In this document: positions 34,120 through 43,232 of the stretch, in pieces
Layout of the letters: each line of letters begins with the position of its first letter
Numbering within the stretch: position 1 is the first letter of the stretch
DNA from: Oscillospiraceae bacterium
GTDB lineage: Bacteria; Bacillota_A; Clostridia; Oscillospirales; Oscillospiraceae
NCBI GenBank assembly: GCA_017459865.1
Contig: JAFUCD010000029.1
Coordinates: forward strand, 124,001 to 188,000
DNA: 64,000 bases
Reading direction: 5' to 3'
Position numbers and translations under genes: made by a program
The notes under the pieces: generated by a model
What the model was told of the DNA's origin: nothing
What the model saw: the letters and a program-made list of their open reading frames with translations, nothing else
The model's database searches: none

Positions 34120-34917
34120 TCAGACTCCCAGACCTGCGATGCGCAGGAAGAAATACGCCGTCGGGATCGCAAACAGCAGGCTGTCCACTCGATCCAGCGC
34201 GCCGCCGTGACCAGGGATCAGGTTGCTGGAATCCTTTACTCCGATCATGCGCTTGAAGAGCGACTCGGCAAGATCGCCAATCTGACCGAGGCTGGAGGCG
34301 ACCAGCGCGGCAAGGATGATCAGCCACCAGGCGGCGCCCTTGTACCAGGGCAGCAGACAGAGGATGACGCCGACGATGACCGCGGAGGCGGCGCCGCACA
34401 GCGAGCCCTCCCACGTCTTTTTCGGCGAGACCTTCGGCGCGAGCTTGTGCTTGCCGAAGCGGCTGCCGCCGAAGAGCGCACAGCTGTCGCACACCCAGGT
34501 GGAAATGCAGCCCAGCGCGAAGGTCTGCAGCCAGATCTTGCTGACCGAGACGGCGAAGATCGCGGCAAAGAGGATGCCGAGATACGCCACACCCGCTGCC
34601 GTAAACATCGCGCCGAATCCGGACACGCGCTGCTGGATCACGCCGGCAGCCATGCTGAGCATCACGGCGCTCACCAGAACAGCCGCATACCAGAACGCGC
34701 CGCCGTGCAGCACCGTGACGACCGTGAGCGCGGCGAACAGATAATACAACACCCAATCGGCACAATGGACCTCGCGGACACGAAGGTTCTTGCACCATTC
34801 ATACGCGCAGACCAGCCCGATGATGCCGAAAAACACCACACGGCTCACTTCAGAGAGCAGCACGCAGATAAAGGTGACTGCCAACATGACAACTGCAGAT
34901 ATCACTCGTTTTTTCAT
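34120..34917 (-). CDS. cdsA: Phosphatidate cytidylyltransferase
   Basis: Makes CDP-diacylglycerol from phosphatidate and CTP for phospholipid synthesis. It has 265 residues with about eight helices. The C-terminal signature runs from SLGQIGDLAESLFKRMIGVKD to IPGHGGALDRVDS, covering the conserved Lys and Asp residues. AGGAGAAGAAAC precedes the ATG. It heads the cdsA-dagK-VTT operon. uppS and dxr, its usual neighbours, are missing. Confidence 0.95.
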   Translation of the reverse strand: MKKRVISAVVMLAVTFICVLLSEVSRVVFFGIIGLVCAYEWCKNLRVREVHCADWVLYYLFAALTVVTVLHGGAFWYAAVLVSAVMLSMAAGVIQQRVSGFGAMFTAAGVAYLGILFAAIFAVSVSKIWLQTFALGCISTWVCDSCALFGGSRFGKHKLAPKVSPKKTWEGSLCGAASAVIVGVILCLLPWYKGAAWWLIILAALVASSLGQIGDLAESLFKRMIGVKDSSNLIPGHGGALDRVDSLLFAIPTAYFFLRIAGLGV

Positions 34918-34984
34918 GTTTCTTCTCCTTCCGGTCTCCGCCTCGCGGCAGAGAGACCGTATTTCATAGCTTTCAGTATATCAC

Positions 34985-35001
34985 GTTTGTCAACAACAAA
35001 C
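34985..35001. promoter_or_regulatory. Inverted repeat upstream of cdsA (candidate TetR operator)
   Basis: GTTTGT-CAACA-ACAAAC, next to an extended -10-like element on the minus strand (TGATATACT, TATACT at 34975-34980). It lies between tetR and cdsA. The assignment to the adjacent TetR protein is inferred. Confidence 0.4.
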
Positions 35002-35052
35002 CATGGAAAGTCGACTCGCAGTGGCGAAAAATCGATCATTTTCGAAAAATTG

Positions 35053-35610
35053 TCAATATGACAGCTGCTCCTCCGAGACCTGACAGGCGCACAGGCGGAG
35101 CTGCCTGGCAAACCAATCGACGCTCTTATCGATATCATCCGTCATGCGGTTTTGCAGAAACTGAATAAAAAAGCCCAAAAACGCATAGCGCATCAGCTTG
35201 CTAAGCGCCTGCCGTGCCGCCTCGGAAAGCCGCATGTCACGGATCAGGTCCTCGACGCAATCGAAGATATGGCGGCTGCTCGTGGAAAAGACATAATCCT
35301 CCAGCTGCGCCCGACCGTTGGAGTCAGAGATGTGAAAGATCAGGAGCTCGCTCTCCTTGCAGCGGCGAAAGACATATTTCACGCGCTCTGTCCAGCTGAA
35401 CGATTCGGGGATCTCCGCCAGCCCGGCGTCGACCTTGGCTCGGAGCCAGAACGCCAGCAGATCGTTCAGATCCCGATAGTGATAGTAAAACGTGTTGGGG
35501 CTGATATCACACCGTCTGGAGAGCGCGGAGACCGTGATCTGGTCAAACGGCATCTCCAGCAGCATTTCCTCAAACACCGTCAGAATGATATGCTCGGTAA
35601 ATCGTGCCAA
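35053..35610 (-). CDS. TetR-family transcriptional regulator
   Basis: A 185-residue regulator. The N-terminal helix-turn-helix region is ITVSALSRRCDISPNTFYYHYRDLNDLLAF, followed by a helical ligand-binding domain. The start is a TTG at 35610: GGAGAGGAG lies 8 nt upstream and family homology begins just after. The longer frame overlaps birA in antisense-like sequence. It is located between birA and the cdsA operon on the same strand, 28 nt after birA, so it may share the birA transcript. It may control itself or the lipid operon downstream. Confidence 0.85.
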   Translation of the reverse strand: MARFTEHIILTVFEEMLLEMPFDQITVSALSRRCDISPNTFYYHYRDLNDLLAFWLRAKVDAGLAEIPESFSWTERVKYVFRRCKESELLIFHISDSNGRAQLEDYVFSTSSRHIFDCVEDLIRDMRLSEAARQALSKLMRYAFLGFFIQFLQNRMTDDIDKSVDWFARQLRLCACQVSEEQLSY

Positions 35611-35638
35611 ACTTGCATCTCCTCTCCTGTCAGCTGCG

Positions 35639-36640
35639 TCATGGCTCAGCGGCGTCGTAGCCGAGCAGGCCGCGCACGGAAACCTCGCCGCCCGAAAGTG
35701 ACTCGGTCGTGCCGTCGGGATAGCGAACAAAAAGCGAAAAATCATCCAGGATCGATTCGGCAAAGGCAACGCGCTGCGTATCGCCGCGCAGCACGCGGAC
35801 CTCCTTCCCGGTCGTGAGACAAAGCGCGCGGTACGCATCCAGATACGCATGCGGATCCGACGACCAGACGCGCGTCATCTCGTCGAGCTGCGTCACCAGC
35901 GCCGCCGCAAGCCTAGCGCGCTCACACGTTCTGCCGGTCGCGCTGAATATCGACCCCGCGACGGTGCGCAGCTCTGGCGGGAACGACTCGGGCCGGTTAT
36001 TGACATTCACGCCGATCCCGATCACCACCGAGTCGACTGCCCTGCTCTCCCCTTCGAGCGTCAGCTCCGTCAGGATCCCGCAGACCTTGCGTCCGCCGAG
36101 CAGGATGTCGTTGGTCCATTTGATCCCGGGCGAGACGCCGCAGACGGCTTCGATGGCGCGGCACACCGCGACGGCGGCGTGCGATGTGAGCGTGGCGCAG
36201 TCCGCAGGCGCGCATTTCGGGCGCAGCAGCAGCGAAAGATAGACGCCGCAGTCGGGCGCGGAGAGAAACGCGCGCCCCACCCTGCCCCTGCCGGCAGTCT
36301 GCTCATTGGCGATGGCGATCAGGCCGCTCGGCGCGCCAGCCATCGCCTCACGCTTCAGATATGTATTCGTGGAATCGATCGTCGAAAAAACGCGCACGGT
36401 CTCTCTGCGCGCCTCCGGCAGCAGCCCCAGCACATCGCCGGGCCGCAGCGTGTCCGGCTGATCTTCCAGACAGTAGCCGCGATTCGTGGCGGAGGCGATG
36501 CGATAGCCCTGCTCCCGCAGCGCGCGCACCGCATTGCTCACCGCCATGCGTGTGACGCCGAGATTTCTGCTCATCTCCGCACCGGAGACATAAGCGCCGC
36601 GCGCCTCGGTCAGCATGGTGAGCACCCGATCCTGAAGCAC
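35639..36640 (-). CDS. birA: BirA, bifunctional biotin-protein ligase and repressor
   Basis: A 333-residue protein. It has an N-terminal winged helix (SRNLGVTRMAVSNAVRALREQGY), then the ligase domain with ANEQTAGRGRVGRAF and GIKWTNDILLGGRKV. The C-terminal SH3-like domain follows. The DNA-binding domain marks it as the regulatory (class II) type. The start is a GTG at 36640 with AGGAGGG upstream. It is divergent from bioY, and a BirA-type operator overlaps the bioY transcription start. Confidence 0.95.
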   Translation of the reverse strand: MLQDRVLTMLTEARGAYVSGAEMSRNLGVTRMAVSNAVRALREQGYRIASATNRGYCLEDQPDTLRPGDVLGLLPEARRETVRVFSTIDSTNTYLKREAMAGAPSGLIAIANEQTAGRGRVGRAFLSAPDCGVYLSLLLRPKCAPADCATLTSHAAVAVCRAIEAVCGVSPGIKWTNDILLGGRKVCGILTELTLEGESRAVDSVVIGIGVNVNNRPESFPPELRTVAGSIFSATGRTCERARLAAALVTQLDEMTRVWSSDPHAYLDAYRALCLTTGKEVRVLRGDTQRVAFAESILDDFSLFVRYPDGTTESLSGGEVSVRGLLGYDAAEP

Positions 36641-36671
36641 ATCGATCCCTCCTGTCGTTTCCTGTAAAAGT

Positions 36672-36700
36672 ATTATAGCCTATGGACAATCGCTTGTAAA
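36672..36700 (-). promoter_or_regulatory. Promoter of birA
   Basis: Minus strand: -35 TTTACA, 17-nt spacer, perfect -10 TATAAT. Confidence 0.75.
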
Positions 36701-36717
36701 GCTACGAAGATTATTTG

Positions 36718-36746
36718 TTGACAAGATGGCGCGGGTGTGCTATGCT
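36718..36746 (+). promoter_or_regulatory. Promoter of bioY
   Basis: -35 TTGACA, 17-nt spacer, -10 TATGCT, immediately before the BirA-type operator. Confidence 0.75.
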
Positions 36747-36749
36747 CTC

Positions 36750-36784
36750 GATTGTAAAGTTTTATTAACTTTCAATTTACAATC
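36750..36784. promoter_or_regulatory. BirA operator in front of bioY
   Basis: GATTGTAAA, 17 nt, TTTACAATC: a perfect 9-bp inverted repeat with a nested AAAGTT/AACTTT. It matches the TTGTAAA-spacer-TTTACAA form of Firmicutes biotin operators. It covers the predicted bioY transcription start and ends just before the ribosome site. Confidence 0.85.
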
Positions 36785-36796
36785 AGGAGCGTATTT

Positions 36797-37333
36797 ATGA
36801 AGCTGAAAACGATCGATCTGACTCTGTGCGGCATCTTCGCCGCGGTATTGGCGATATGCTCGTGGATCCAGATTCCGGGCGCCGTGCCCTTCACGCTGCA
36901 GACCTTCGGTGTGTTTGCGGCGCTTGGGCTGCTCGGCGGCAAGCGCGGGACGATCTCGATCGGCGTGTTTTTGCTGCTGGGCGCGATCGGCCTGCCGGTG
37001 TTTGCCGGGTTCAAGGGCGGCGTCGGCGCGCTGTTCGGCGCGACGGGCGGCTACCTGCTGGGCTTTCTGCTCTCGGGTCTGTGCGTGTGGTTCGCCGAGA
37101 CGCGCTTCGGGGACTCCCTTCCGGTTTTCATCGCATCGATGATCGTGGGGCTGCTGCTGTGCTATGCCTTCGGCACGGTCTGGTTCATCGCGATCTACAC
37201 ACGCGCGAACGGAGCGATCTCGATCGGTAAGGCGCTGATGCTGTGCGTCATTCCGTTCCTGCCCTTCGACGCGGTGAAGCTGGCGCTCGCCGTAGCGGTC
37301 CGACAGACGCTGCGGCGGTATGTTCCGGCGTAA
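36797..37333 (+). CDS. bioY: BioY, biotin-binding S component of an ECF transporter
   Basis: Biotin uptake membrane protein, 178 residues with about six helices. It has the BioY pattern IPGAVPFTLQTFGVFAALGLLGGKRG, then LLLGAIGLPVFAGFKGGVG and GGYLLGF. AGGAGC precedes the ATG. It is the only gene behind the operator. No biotin synthesis genes are in the window, which points to scavenging. The energising ECF module must lie elsewhere. Confidence 0.95.
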   Translation: MKLKTIDLTLCGIFAAVLAICSWIQIPGAVPFTLQTFGVFAALGLLGGKRGTISIGVFLLLGAIGLPVFAGFKGGVGALFGATGGYLLGFLLSGLCVWFAETRFGDSLPVFIASMIVGLLLCYAFGTVWFIAIYTRANGAISIGKALMLCVIPFLPFDAVKLALAVAVRQTLRRYVPA

Positions 37334-37345
37334 GTCACCAGCAAC

Positions 37346-37393
37346 AAAAAAACAGGCTTGAGGCGCTCCGGTGCGCTCCAAGCCTGTTTTTTT
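37346..37393. terminator. Bidirectional terminator between bioY and glnN
   Basis: AAAAAAACAGGCTTG / CAAGCCTGTTTTTTT stem with an 18-nt G+C-rich loop. A and T tracts serve both directions. Confidence 0.92.
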
Positions 37394-37401
37394 CATCGCT
37401 T

Positions 37402-39495
37402 TTATTTGACGCTGAACAGGATCTCGCCATAGGACGGGAACGGCCAGAAATCGACCGGCGTCATGGTCTCGAGCTGGTCGACCGTGATGCGCAGCTCCTT
37501 CATGGCGGTGAGCACGCGGTCACGATAAAAATCGGCGTGCGCCTGACTGCCCGTCACGGACTTGGCGTCGAACAGCGCCGCGTCCAGATTTTTCGTCTTC
37601 CGAAACGCGTCCGAAAGGAGTCCGGACATCTCCGCGACCTGCTCGGACTCGTACGTATGGACAGCCGCGGTCGTGAGCGCCTGCACCGAATGTGCCGTGT
37701 CGCTGAGCTCATGGATGTACCGGCTCACGGCGGGCATGATATCGCGCCGCGCCATCTCCAGCATCGTGAGCGCCTCGATGTTCAGCACCTTGCAGTAATG
37801 CTCCAGATGGATCTCGTAGCGGGCCTCCATCTCCGTACGGGTATAGACCTTGTGGCGCTCGAAGAGCTCCACGTTTTTCTCCGCGATATAATACGGCAGC
37901 GCGTCCGGCGTGGTCGGCAGATTCAGCAGTCCGCGTCTTTCCGCCTCGGCGATCCACGCCTCATCATACCCGTTGCCGTTGAAGATGATGCGCTTGTGCT
38001 CGCGGATCACGCGGCGGATGAGCTCCTGCAGATCGGTTTCAAAGTCGCTGCTGTTCTCCAGAAAATCGGCATACTGGCGCAGGCTCTCCGCGACCGCCGT
38101 GTTCAGCACGACGTTGACGCCGGAGATCGACGCGCTGGAGCCGGGGGCGCGGAACTCAAACTTGTTGCCCGTGAACGCGAACGGCGACGTGCGGTTGCGG
38201 TCCGTGGTGTCCTTCGGAAACCGCGGCAGGACGTGCACGCCGATCTTGAGCTGCTCGCGCTCCTTGCCGACATAAGCCGAGCCGGACTTGATCGCATCGA
38301 GGATCTCCTCGAGCTCCGTGCCGATGAAGACCGAGACGATCGCCGGCGGCGCCTCATTCGCGCCGAGACGATGGTCGTTGCCGGCGGAGGCCACGCTGAT
38401 GCGCAGCATGTCCTGATAGTCGTCCACCGCCTGGATCACGGCGCAGAGGCTGAGCAGGAACAGCGCGTTCTGCGCGGGCGTGTCGCCCGGATCGAGCAGA
38501 TTCACGCCGGTATCGGTGCACATGGCCCAGTTGTTGTGCTTGCCGCTGCCGTTGACGCCGGCAAACGGCTTTTCGTGCAGCAGGCAGACCATACCGTGAC
38601 GGGCTGCCACGCGCTGCATGGTCTCCATGGTGAGCTGGTTGTGGTCGGCGGCGAGGTTTCCGGTCGTGAAGATGGGCGCGAGCTCGTGCTGCGCCGGGGC
38701 GACCTCGTTGTGCTCGGTCTTGGCGAGCACGCCGACCTTCCACAGCTCCTCGTCCAGATCGGTCATGAACGTCTGCACGCGCGGCTTGATGATGCCGAAA
38801 TAGTGATCATCCAGCTCCTGCCCCTTCGGCGGTTTGGCGCCGAAGAGCGTGCGGCCGGTATAGATGATGTCCTTGCGCTTTTCATAGACCTTGCGGTCGA
38901 TCAGAAAATACTCCTGCTCGGGACCGACGGTCGTGTTGACGCGCTTGACGTCGTCCATGCCGAAGAGCTTCACGATGCGCTTGCCCTCGCGGTTCAGCGC
39001 GTCCATGCTGCGCAGGAGCGGGGTCTTTTTGTCCAGCGCCTCGCCGCCGTAGGAGCAGAACGCCGTCGGGATGCAGAGCACGTTTTCCTTGATGAAGGCA
39101 TAGCTCGTCGGGTCCCAGGCGGTGTAGCCGCGCGCCTCGAACGTGGCGCGCAGACCGCCAGAGGGGAAGCTGGACGCGTCCGGCTCGCCGCGCACGAGCT
39201 CCTTGCCGGAAAACTCCATGATGACGCCGCCGTTGTCCGTCGGCGAGATGAAGCTGTCGTGCTTTTCCGCCGTGACGCCGGTCATGGGCTGGAACCAGTG
39301 CGTGAAGTGCGTTGCGCCCTTCTCGATCGCCCAGTCCTTCATCGCGTTCGCCACGATCCGGGCGGCCTCGTCGTCCAGACGCTTGCCGGTCTGGATCGTG
39401 CGCTGCACCTGCTTGTAGGTCTCTTTCGGCAGCCGCTCCTTCATCACGGCGTCGCTGAAGACATTGGATCCGAAAATTTCTGAGATTTTTGCCAT
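37402..39495 (-). CDS. glnN: Glutamine synthetase, type III
   Basis: ATP-dependent glutamate-ammonia ligase with 697 residues, the long GSIII form rather than the roughly 450-residue GlnA. It has GSIII motifs: [51 protein letters not shown] and [23 protein letters not shown] precedes the ATG. It is monocistronic as far as can be seen and convergent with bioY. No GlnR site or GlnB gene is apparent nearby. Confidence 0.96.
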   Translation of the reverse strand: MAKISEIFGSNVFSDAVMKERLPKETYKQVQRTIQTGKRLDDEAARIVANAMKDWAIEKGATHFTHWFQPMTGVTAEKHDSFISPTDNGGVIMEFSGKELVRGEPDASSFPSGGLRATFEARGYTAWDPTSYAFIKENVLCIPTAFCSYGGEALDKKTPLLRSMDALNREGKRIVKLFGMDDVKRVNTTVGPEQEYFLIDRKVYEKRKDIIYTGRTLFGAKPPKGQELDDHYFGIIKPRVQTFMTDLDEELWKVGVLAKTEHNEVAPAQHELAPIFTTGNLAADHNQLTMETMQRVAARHGMVCLLHEKPFAGVNGSGKHNNWAMCTDTGVNLLDPGDTPAQNALFLLSLCAVIQAVDDYQDMLRISVASAGNDHRLGANEAPPAIVSVFIGTELEEILDAIKSGSAYVGKEREQLKIGVHVLPRFPKDTTDRNRTSPFAFTGNKFEFRAPGSSASISGVNVVLNTAVAESLRQYADFLENSSDFETDLQELIRRVIREHKRIIFNGNGYDEAWIAEAERRGLLNLPTTPDALPYYIAEKNVELFERHKVYTRTEMEARYEIHLEHYCKVLNIEALTMLEMARRDIMPAVSRYIHELSDTAHSVQALTTAAVHTYESEQVAEMSGLLSDAFRKTKNLDAALFDAKSVTGSQAHADFYRDRVLTAMKELRITVDQLETMTPVDFWPFPSYGEILFSVK

Positions 39496-39546
39496 TTTGG
39501 GTCTCCCCTCTGCCAGAGTAAAACGATGGTCGTAAACGAAATTCGG

Positions 39547-40392
39547 TCAGCTGCCGCGGTTGCGAAGCTTCAGGATCACGCCGGAGAACACGCTGCAGCC
39601 GAACGCGACGCCGATGTTCGCGCTCCAGGCCTTCACGAGCGTCTTGACCGTGTGCTCATAGGTCTCCGGCGGATCGCCGGTGGTGATGTCCATGCCCTGC
39701 GGCAGGAATTCCTTGATCTTGAGCGGATAGAGCTCGCGGTTGTTCAGATCGCTGATGCTGCCGAAGGCGGACATGCCCCACTTGGTGAACGTGATGTTCG
39801 AAAGCTTATCGGCAAAGCCGGAGAGCTCGAAGAGCGTGCCCGCGAGGATGAGCTGGAAGATCAGGATAAAGGGCATGATGACCATCGCCATGTTCTGGTC
39901 CTTCGCGATCGCCGAGACCATGATGCCCATGCAGTCAGAGCAGAAGATCAGCAGCAGGACCGTGATGAAATATTCCAGCCCCGCGCTGCCGAACAGCAGC
40001 CCCTCGGTCGTATAGTCGATGAACAGTCTGGAGATAAAATAGATCACGAGCGCCTCCATGAAGCAGAGGATGAACTGCCACAGAAGGCTGGAGATGACGT
40101 ACGAGGAGATGTGCATGCCGGAGCGGCAGTCCGCGTGGATGATCTCGTGCTCGCGGCAGACGATCTGGATGGAGTTGAAGATGCCGACCCAGACGCACGC
40201 CGAGCAGATCGTGAAGAAGCCGGACTGCGTGTTCTCGAAGGTCTGGAACATCTTCTCGCCGATGACCGCCGAGATCACGACCGCGACGATCGCGGAAAAC
40301 AGAACGGATTTCCAGAAGCGTTCGTTGACGGCGATGCGCACCGTCTTGCGGAAATAGATCCCGATTTGTTTGAAAACACCGGATGTAAACAT
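39547..40392 (-). CDS. ABC-2/ABCG-like transporter permease
   Basis: A 281-residue membrane protein with about six helices, resembling the membrane half of ABCG-type transporters (ABC2_membrane). It contains a hydrophilic Cys- and His-containing stretch (CREHEIIHADCRSGMH) between helices 2 and 3. It starts 2 nt after the stop of the ATPase gene, with GAGGG upstream of the ATG. The substrate is unknown. A late extracellular loop (about residues 190-260) precedes the last helix. Confidence 0.85.
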   Translation of the reverse strand: MFTSGVFKQIGIYFRKTVRIAVNERFWKSVLFSAIVAVVISAVIGEKMFQTFENTQSGFFTICSACVWVGIFNSIQIVCREHEIIHADCRSGMHISSYVISSLLWQFILCFMEALVIYFISRLFIDYTTEGLLFGSAGLEYFITVLLLIFCSDCMGIMVSAIAKDQNMAMVIMPFILIFQLILAGTLFELSGFADKLSNITFTKWGMSAFGSISDLNNRELYPLKIKEFLPQGMDITTGDPPETYEHTVKTLVKAWSANIGVAFGCSVFSGVILKLRNRGS

Positions 40393-40394
40393 AC

Positions 40395-41552
40395 TCAAAC
40401 CCTCACCATTCCGCGACGATTCTGATACTCCATGATAAAGTGATCCGCCAGACCCTTGCCGCCCTCGCGCTCGGGGTTGATCTGCAGCATGATCTCACGC
40501 AGCGAGTTGACATGGAAGAAGTTCAGCGCGCCCTTGACGTCGCCCGCATAAGCCATGTGGCCGCAGCGGTCGCGCTCGCTCTTGGCAATGACGATGACCT
40601 TGGTGAACATGTCGATCGCGTCATCGGGATAGTGCGTGATGATCATCACGATCCTGCCGCTGTTGGAAATATCCTTCAGCAGATCCATCAGCTGGATCCT
40701 GGAGGCGGCGTCGAGGCCGGAGTCGGGCTCGTCGCATATAATGACCTTCTGGAAGCCGACGAGCTGCGTCGCCACGGCGACCTTCTTTTTCTGTCCGCCG
40801 CTGAGATTGCAGATCAGGCTTTTCTTCAGCTCCTGCACGCCGACCTTGCGGATGACGCTCTCGACGCGCATAGCGATCTCCTGCTTGGAATACATCTTGC
40901 CCAGACGGATCGTCGCGGCGTCGGTGATCGTATCGAGGACCGTGTCGTTCAGGCGCAGCGTGAGAAACTGCGGCACAAGCCCGATCTGATCCTTCATGGT
41001 GTGGAAATTGGTATACAGATCCTTGTTGTTCAGCAGGATCCGCCCATCGGCCTTGCTCTCGCCGAGGATGGAGCGGATGAGCGTGGTCTTGCCCGCGCCG
41101 GAGCCGCCGAGGATCAGGGCAAAGTCGCCCTGCCGCAGACCGAACTGCACATCCTTCAAGAGCGTGATCTTGCCGCGGCGCACCGTTTTGCGCGCGATAT
41201 GGACGCGCAGCTGCGTCTCGCGCGCGACCTCGCGGTGCATCCCGTAGCGCGAGGCATAGCCGCTCGGACGCGGCACATTCACGTTCGGGTTGGCATAGGG
41301 ATTCCCACCCGATGCATAGGGGGCTCTGCCCGCAGCGTATGCAGCGCCCGAGGAAGGCAGATCGATGCCGCCGCGGGAACGGAATTTGGAGTTCAGATCC
41401 GACATGATCTGCGCCGCGCTGGCGGTGCCGGACGTGAAAAAGCCGGTCTCATCCTTCTGTGTCTCGGTCAGCAGATCGCCGCCCGCTACAAAAAAACTCC
41501 TTCCCGATCCGGAAAGGACATCATAGGATTTCATCTTCATTTCTCCACTCAT
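40395..41552 (-). CDS. ABC transporter ATPase with a long N-terminal extension
   Basis: A 385-residue protein. Residues 1 to about 113 are not ABC sequence: a Ser/Thr-rich start, then a Gly/Ala/Tyr/Asn/Pro-rich low-complexity stretch at about 68-104. The ATPase follows, with Walker A GGSGAGKT at 149-156, signature LSGGQKKK and Walker B VIICDEPDSGLD, the form typical of ABCG proteins. The start is uncertain: ATGs at 41552, 41540 and 41534 are in frame, and the last has the best-spaced GGAG. Operon with the permease behind a strong promoter. The role of the extension is unknown. Confidence 0.88.
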   Translation of the reverse strand: MSGEMKMKSYDVLSGSGRSFFVAGGDLLTETQKDETGFFTSGTASAAQIMSDLNSKFRSRGGIDLPSSGAAYAAGRAPYASGGNPYANPNVNVPRPSGYASRYGMHREVARETQLRVHIARKTVRRGKITLLKDVQFGLRQGDFALILGGSGAGKTTLIRSILGESKADGRILLNNKDLYTNFHTMKDQIGLVPQFLTLRLNDTVLDTITDAATIRLGKMYSKQEIAMRVESVIRKVGVQELKKSLICNLSGGQKKKVAVATQLVGFQKVIICDEPDSGLDAASRIQLMDLLKDISNSGRIVMIITHYPDDAIDMFTKVIVIAKSERDRCGHMAYAGDVKGALNFFHVNSLREIMLQINPEREGGKGLADHFIMEYQNRRGMVRV

Positions 41553-41603
41553 GATGCTTTCTACCCCTCAGACAGTATCACAACAAATGGTATTAACTTA
41601 TTT

Positions 41604-41632
41604 AATATATAAAAGATTCGTGAGAATGTCAA
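41604..41632 (-). promoter_or_regulatory. Promoter of the ABCG-like transporter operon
   Basis: Minus strand: -35 TTGACA, 17-nt spacer, -10 TATATT, 52 nt before the ATPase gene. Confidence 0.8.
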
Positions 41633-41779
41633 CAAATAGCGCGAAATTTTACGGTTTTCCGGGTTCGATTTTTTGCAGTTTCCCGCTTCCATTTTCTGAT
41701 TTGTTCAGGTATACTGTAAAACGTTGATGAAAGCGAAACCTGACAGCGCTGTGCTGCCTCTCAGAAAGGAAGACCGAAC

Positions 41780-43213
41780 ATGCACGACAGCTATCGCAAC
41801 CCGCTCTGCGCCCGCTACGCGGGAAAGCAGATGCAGGCCATCTTTTCCGACGACCGCAAGTTTTCGACGTGGCGCCAGCTTTGGATCGCCCTCGCCGAGA
41901 GCGAGCAGGAGCTGGGTCTGCCCATCACGGACGAGCAGATCGCCGAGATGAAGGCGCATATCACGGACATCGATTACGAATCTGCGGATGCGCACGAGCA
42001 CGTCGTTCGCCACGACGTGATGGCACATGTACACACCTACGGCGAATGCTGCCCGACGGCAAAGCCGATCATCCATCTCGGCGCGACGAGCTGCTATGTC
42101 GGCGACAACACAGACATCATCCTCATGCGCGAGGCGCTGCTGCTGACGCGCAGGATGCTCGTGAACGTGCTCGCGGCGCTGTCTGACTTTGCCGAGACGC
42201 ACAAGGCGCTCCCGACGCTCGCCTATACGCACTTCCAGGCGGCGCAGCCCACCACGATGGGCAAGCGCGCGACGCTCTGGGCACAGGACATCCTGATGGA
42301 CATCGAGCAACTGGACTTCCAGCTGGAGCACCTGAAGCTGCTCGGCTGCAAGGGCACGACCGGCACGGGCGCGAGCTTCCTCGCGCTGTTCGACGGCGAC
42401 GCGGAGAAGGTCGTGACGCTGGAAAAGAAGATCTGCGAGAAGATGGGCTTCGACGCCGCCTACGCCGTGAGCGGTCAGACCTACTCCCGCAAGGTGGACT
42501 ATCAGGTGCTGCAGGTCCTGTGCGGCGTGGCGCAGAGCGCGGCGAAGTTCTCCAACGATATCCGCCTGCTGAGCCATCTCAAGGTCGTGGACGAGCCATT
42601 TGAGGCGGGTCAGATTGGCTCCTCCGCCATGGCCTACAAACGCAACCCCATGCGTTCGGAGCGCATCGCCTCCCTCGCCCGCTATGTGATGAGCGATCTC
42701 ACGAACGCCTCCGTCACGGCGGCGACGCAGTGGTTTGAGCGCACGCTCGACGACTCCGCCAACCGGCGCATCAGCATCCCCGAGGCCTTCCTCGCGGTGG
42801 ACGGCATTTTGAATCTCTATCTCAACATCGTGCGCGGCATGACCGTCTATCCGAAGATGGCGGAAAAGCTCCTGATGGACGAGCTGCCCTTCATGGCGAC
42901 GGAGAACATCCTGATGTACTGCGTCAAGGAAAAGGGCGGCGACCGGCAGGCGCTGCACGAGGCGATCCGGCAGCACAGCGTCGCGGCGGCGAAGGCCGTG
43001 AAGCTGACCGGCGCGAAAAACGATCTGCTGGAGCGCATCGCGGCGGATGAGACCTTCGGTCTCTCCGAGGACGAGCTGCGCGCCGTGATCGATCCGACAA
43101 AATTCACCGGCATGGCCGTGCAGCAGACCGAGACCTTCCTGCGCGAGCAGGTACAGCCCGTGCTGGAGCAAAACCGGGCGCTGCTCGGCACCGAAGACAC
43201 CGTGACCGTCTGA
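41780..43213 (+). CDS. purB: Adenylosuccinate lyase
   Basis: Catalyses two fumarate-releasing steps in purine synthesis, 477 residues. The fumarase/aspartase signature SSAMAYKRNPMRSERIA is present, along with HDVMAHVHTYGE and TYSRKVDYQVL. GAAAGGAAGACCGAAC precedes the ATG. It is followed after 19 nt by purA. Together they convert IMP to AMP, while PurB also serves the SAICAR step. No other pur genes are in the window. A TATACT at 41710 may be its -10 but lacks a clear -35. Confidence 0.96.
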   Translation: MHDSYRNPLCARYAGKQMQAIFSDDRKFSTWRQLWIALAESEQELGLPITDEQIAEMKAHITDIDYESADAHEHVVRHDVMAHVHTYGECCPTAKPIIHLGATSCYVGDNTDIILMREALLLTRRMLVNVLAALSDFAETHKALPTLAYTHFQAAQPTTMGKRATLWAQDILMDIEQLDFQLEHLKLLGCKGTTGTGASFLALFDGDAEKVVTLEKKICEKMGFDAAYAVSGQTYSRKVDYQVLQVLCGVAQSAAKFSNDIRLLSHLKVVDEPFEAGQIGSSAMAYKRNPMRSERIASLARYVMSDLTNASVTAATQWFERTLDDSANRRISIPEAFLAVDGILNLYLNIVRGMTVYPKMAEKLLMDELPFMATENILMYCVKEKGGDRQALHEAIRQHSVAAAKAVKLTGAKNDLLERIAADETFGLSEDELRAVIDPTKFTGMAVQQTETFLREQVQPVLEQNRALLGTEDTVTV

Positions 43214-43232
43214 CCGAAGGAGGCAGTACCAC

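Noticed and set aside
41709..41716. Promoter for purB based on TATACT at 41710
   Set aside because: No acceptable -35 hexamer at 16-18 nt, so it is mentioned with purB but not listed as a promoter.
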